Made by a program: the position numbers and the translations under genes. Source: Eutreptiella sp. 'Long Island Sound 2002' (Eukaryota; Euglenozoa; Euglenophyceae; Eutreptiales; Eutreptiaceae). Taken from it: a stretch of 64,000 nt of DNA. Shown piece by piece: positions 63,607 through 64,000 of this stretch; the stretch's first letter is position 1, and each line of letters starts with the position of its first letter. The stretch lies in contig OZ038382.1 in the NCBI GenBank assembly GCA_964036045.1, positions 133,600,442 to 133,664,441 on the forward strand, in the 5' to 3' direction. The notes under the pieces were generated by a model. It saw only the letters and a program-made list of their open reading frames with translations, ran no database searches and was not told the DNA's origin.

Positions 63607-64000
63607 GGGGTGGTCGGGCTCTTGCGGTTCCGTGGGTTGCTGGTGGGCTTGTGGGCGCGGGGCCGTGGCTGCCAGTAGGTGTCGGATGGCCGGGAGGATG
63701 TCGAAGTCGTCTTCCCAGCAGTGGGCTGGAGCGCACGCCCTGTCAGGGGAAGCGGGGGGGGGCGTGTTGCGGAGCGGTGTACGATAGGGTGGGCGACGCG
63801 TGCGGGTGGTGGCGTGCTCGCTCTGCCGTTCTGTTTCCCGCGGGCCCTGACCTTGGGGGTGGTGGTGTTGGTGATGTTGGTGGTGAGGGTGGTGTGGGCG
63901 CCGGAGTGGATGATTGTGTCGGTGGCGGCGCTGTTGGCGAGGGTGGTATGGGCGTTAGAGTAGATGAAGCTGGTGCTGGGCTATGGTTGATGGTGGTTAG
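63607..64000 (-). other. Upstream leader of the large LINE
   Basis: G/T-rich on the plus strand, with GGTGGTGTTGGTGATGTTGG-type triplet repetition at about 63850-63960. No clear motif. The 5' end of the element lies beyond the window. Confidence 0.5.

Larger units (their letters stand above)
47756..64000 (-). mobile_element. Very large LINE with three ORFs, 5' end beyond the window
   Basis: On the minus strand: leader (from 64000), ORF1 (63606-59719), endonuclease-RT-RNase H ORF (59583-54370), ORF3 (54398-50295), a 2.5-kb 3' region and an ACCT tail at 47756. All three ORFs are open, unlike every other element in the window, so this copy is young or under constraint. The EEP endonuclease, RT and RNase H identify it as a LINE. 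ORF3 belongs to the element because the truncated relative at 34.3-38.9 kb holds only ORF3 plus the 3' end. With more than 16 kb visible it is far longer than usual LINEs (about 4-8 kb). The 3' boundary rests on the tail and is less certain than the ORFs. Confidence 0.8.

Overview
The window looks like a stretch of a large, repeat-choked eukaryotic nuclear genome. I find no convincing cellular gene, rRNA or functional tRNA. Almost everything recognisable is a retroelement or a tandem repeat. The element mix is: a DIRS-type tyrosine-recombinase element, two Ty3-like LTR elements with chromodomain-type C-termini, LINEs with RNase H, and possible tRNA-derived SINEs. This fits an alga, another protist or an invertebrate. 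I cannot name the organism. The tRNA primer sites of the LTR elements match the initiator-Met 3' end CCTCTGCTACCA, not the usual land-plant form.

Layout. 0.4-2.9 kb: a compact non-autonomous LTR element (707-bp LTRs, TSD ATAG). 6.1-8.5 kb: a GT-rich minisatellite of about 127 bp, itself a dimer. 8.6-13.65 kb: a decayed but structurally complete DIRS element with inverted ends and an internal complementary region. 14.4-44.2 kb: a decayed plus-strand Ty3-like element that acts as a nest. Its gag is split by a 16.8-kb minus-strand Ty3/chromovirus (16.0-32.8 kb), whose left LTR is in turn split by a 3.6-kb 5'-truncated LINE (18.0-21.6 kb). Its protease region is split by a second 5'-truncated LINE (34.3-38.9 kb), flanked by about 917-bp direct repeats that behave like an exceptionally long target-site duplication. 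44.2-47.8 kb: no gene seen, apart from a 151-bp element with an (ACCT)n tail. 47.8-64.0 kb: a very large minus-strand LINE that runs off the right edge.

The large LINE is the most interesting object. Its reading frames are intact: ORF1 (1295 codons), an endonuclease-RT-RNase H ORF (1737 codons) and ORF3 (1367 codons). ORF1 and pol are in the same frame, separated only by one TGA-CGG stop with a hairpin directly after it, which suggests readthrough to a protein of about 3080 residues. ORF3 overlaps the end of pol by 29 nt. It has a Ulp1-like His/Asp/Gln/Cys arrangement, a long RS-rich region and a conserved C-terminal block. The truncated LINE at 34.3-38.9 kb carries a diverged copy of just this ORF3, so ORF3 appears to be a true 3' gene of the family. 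A Dam-like (N6-adenine methyltransferase-like) module recurs in the DIRS element and probably in both Ty3-like elements.

All assignments are from reading motifs by eye. No database search was possible.
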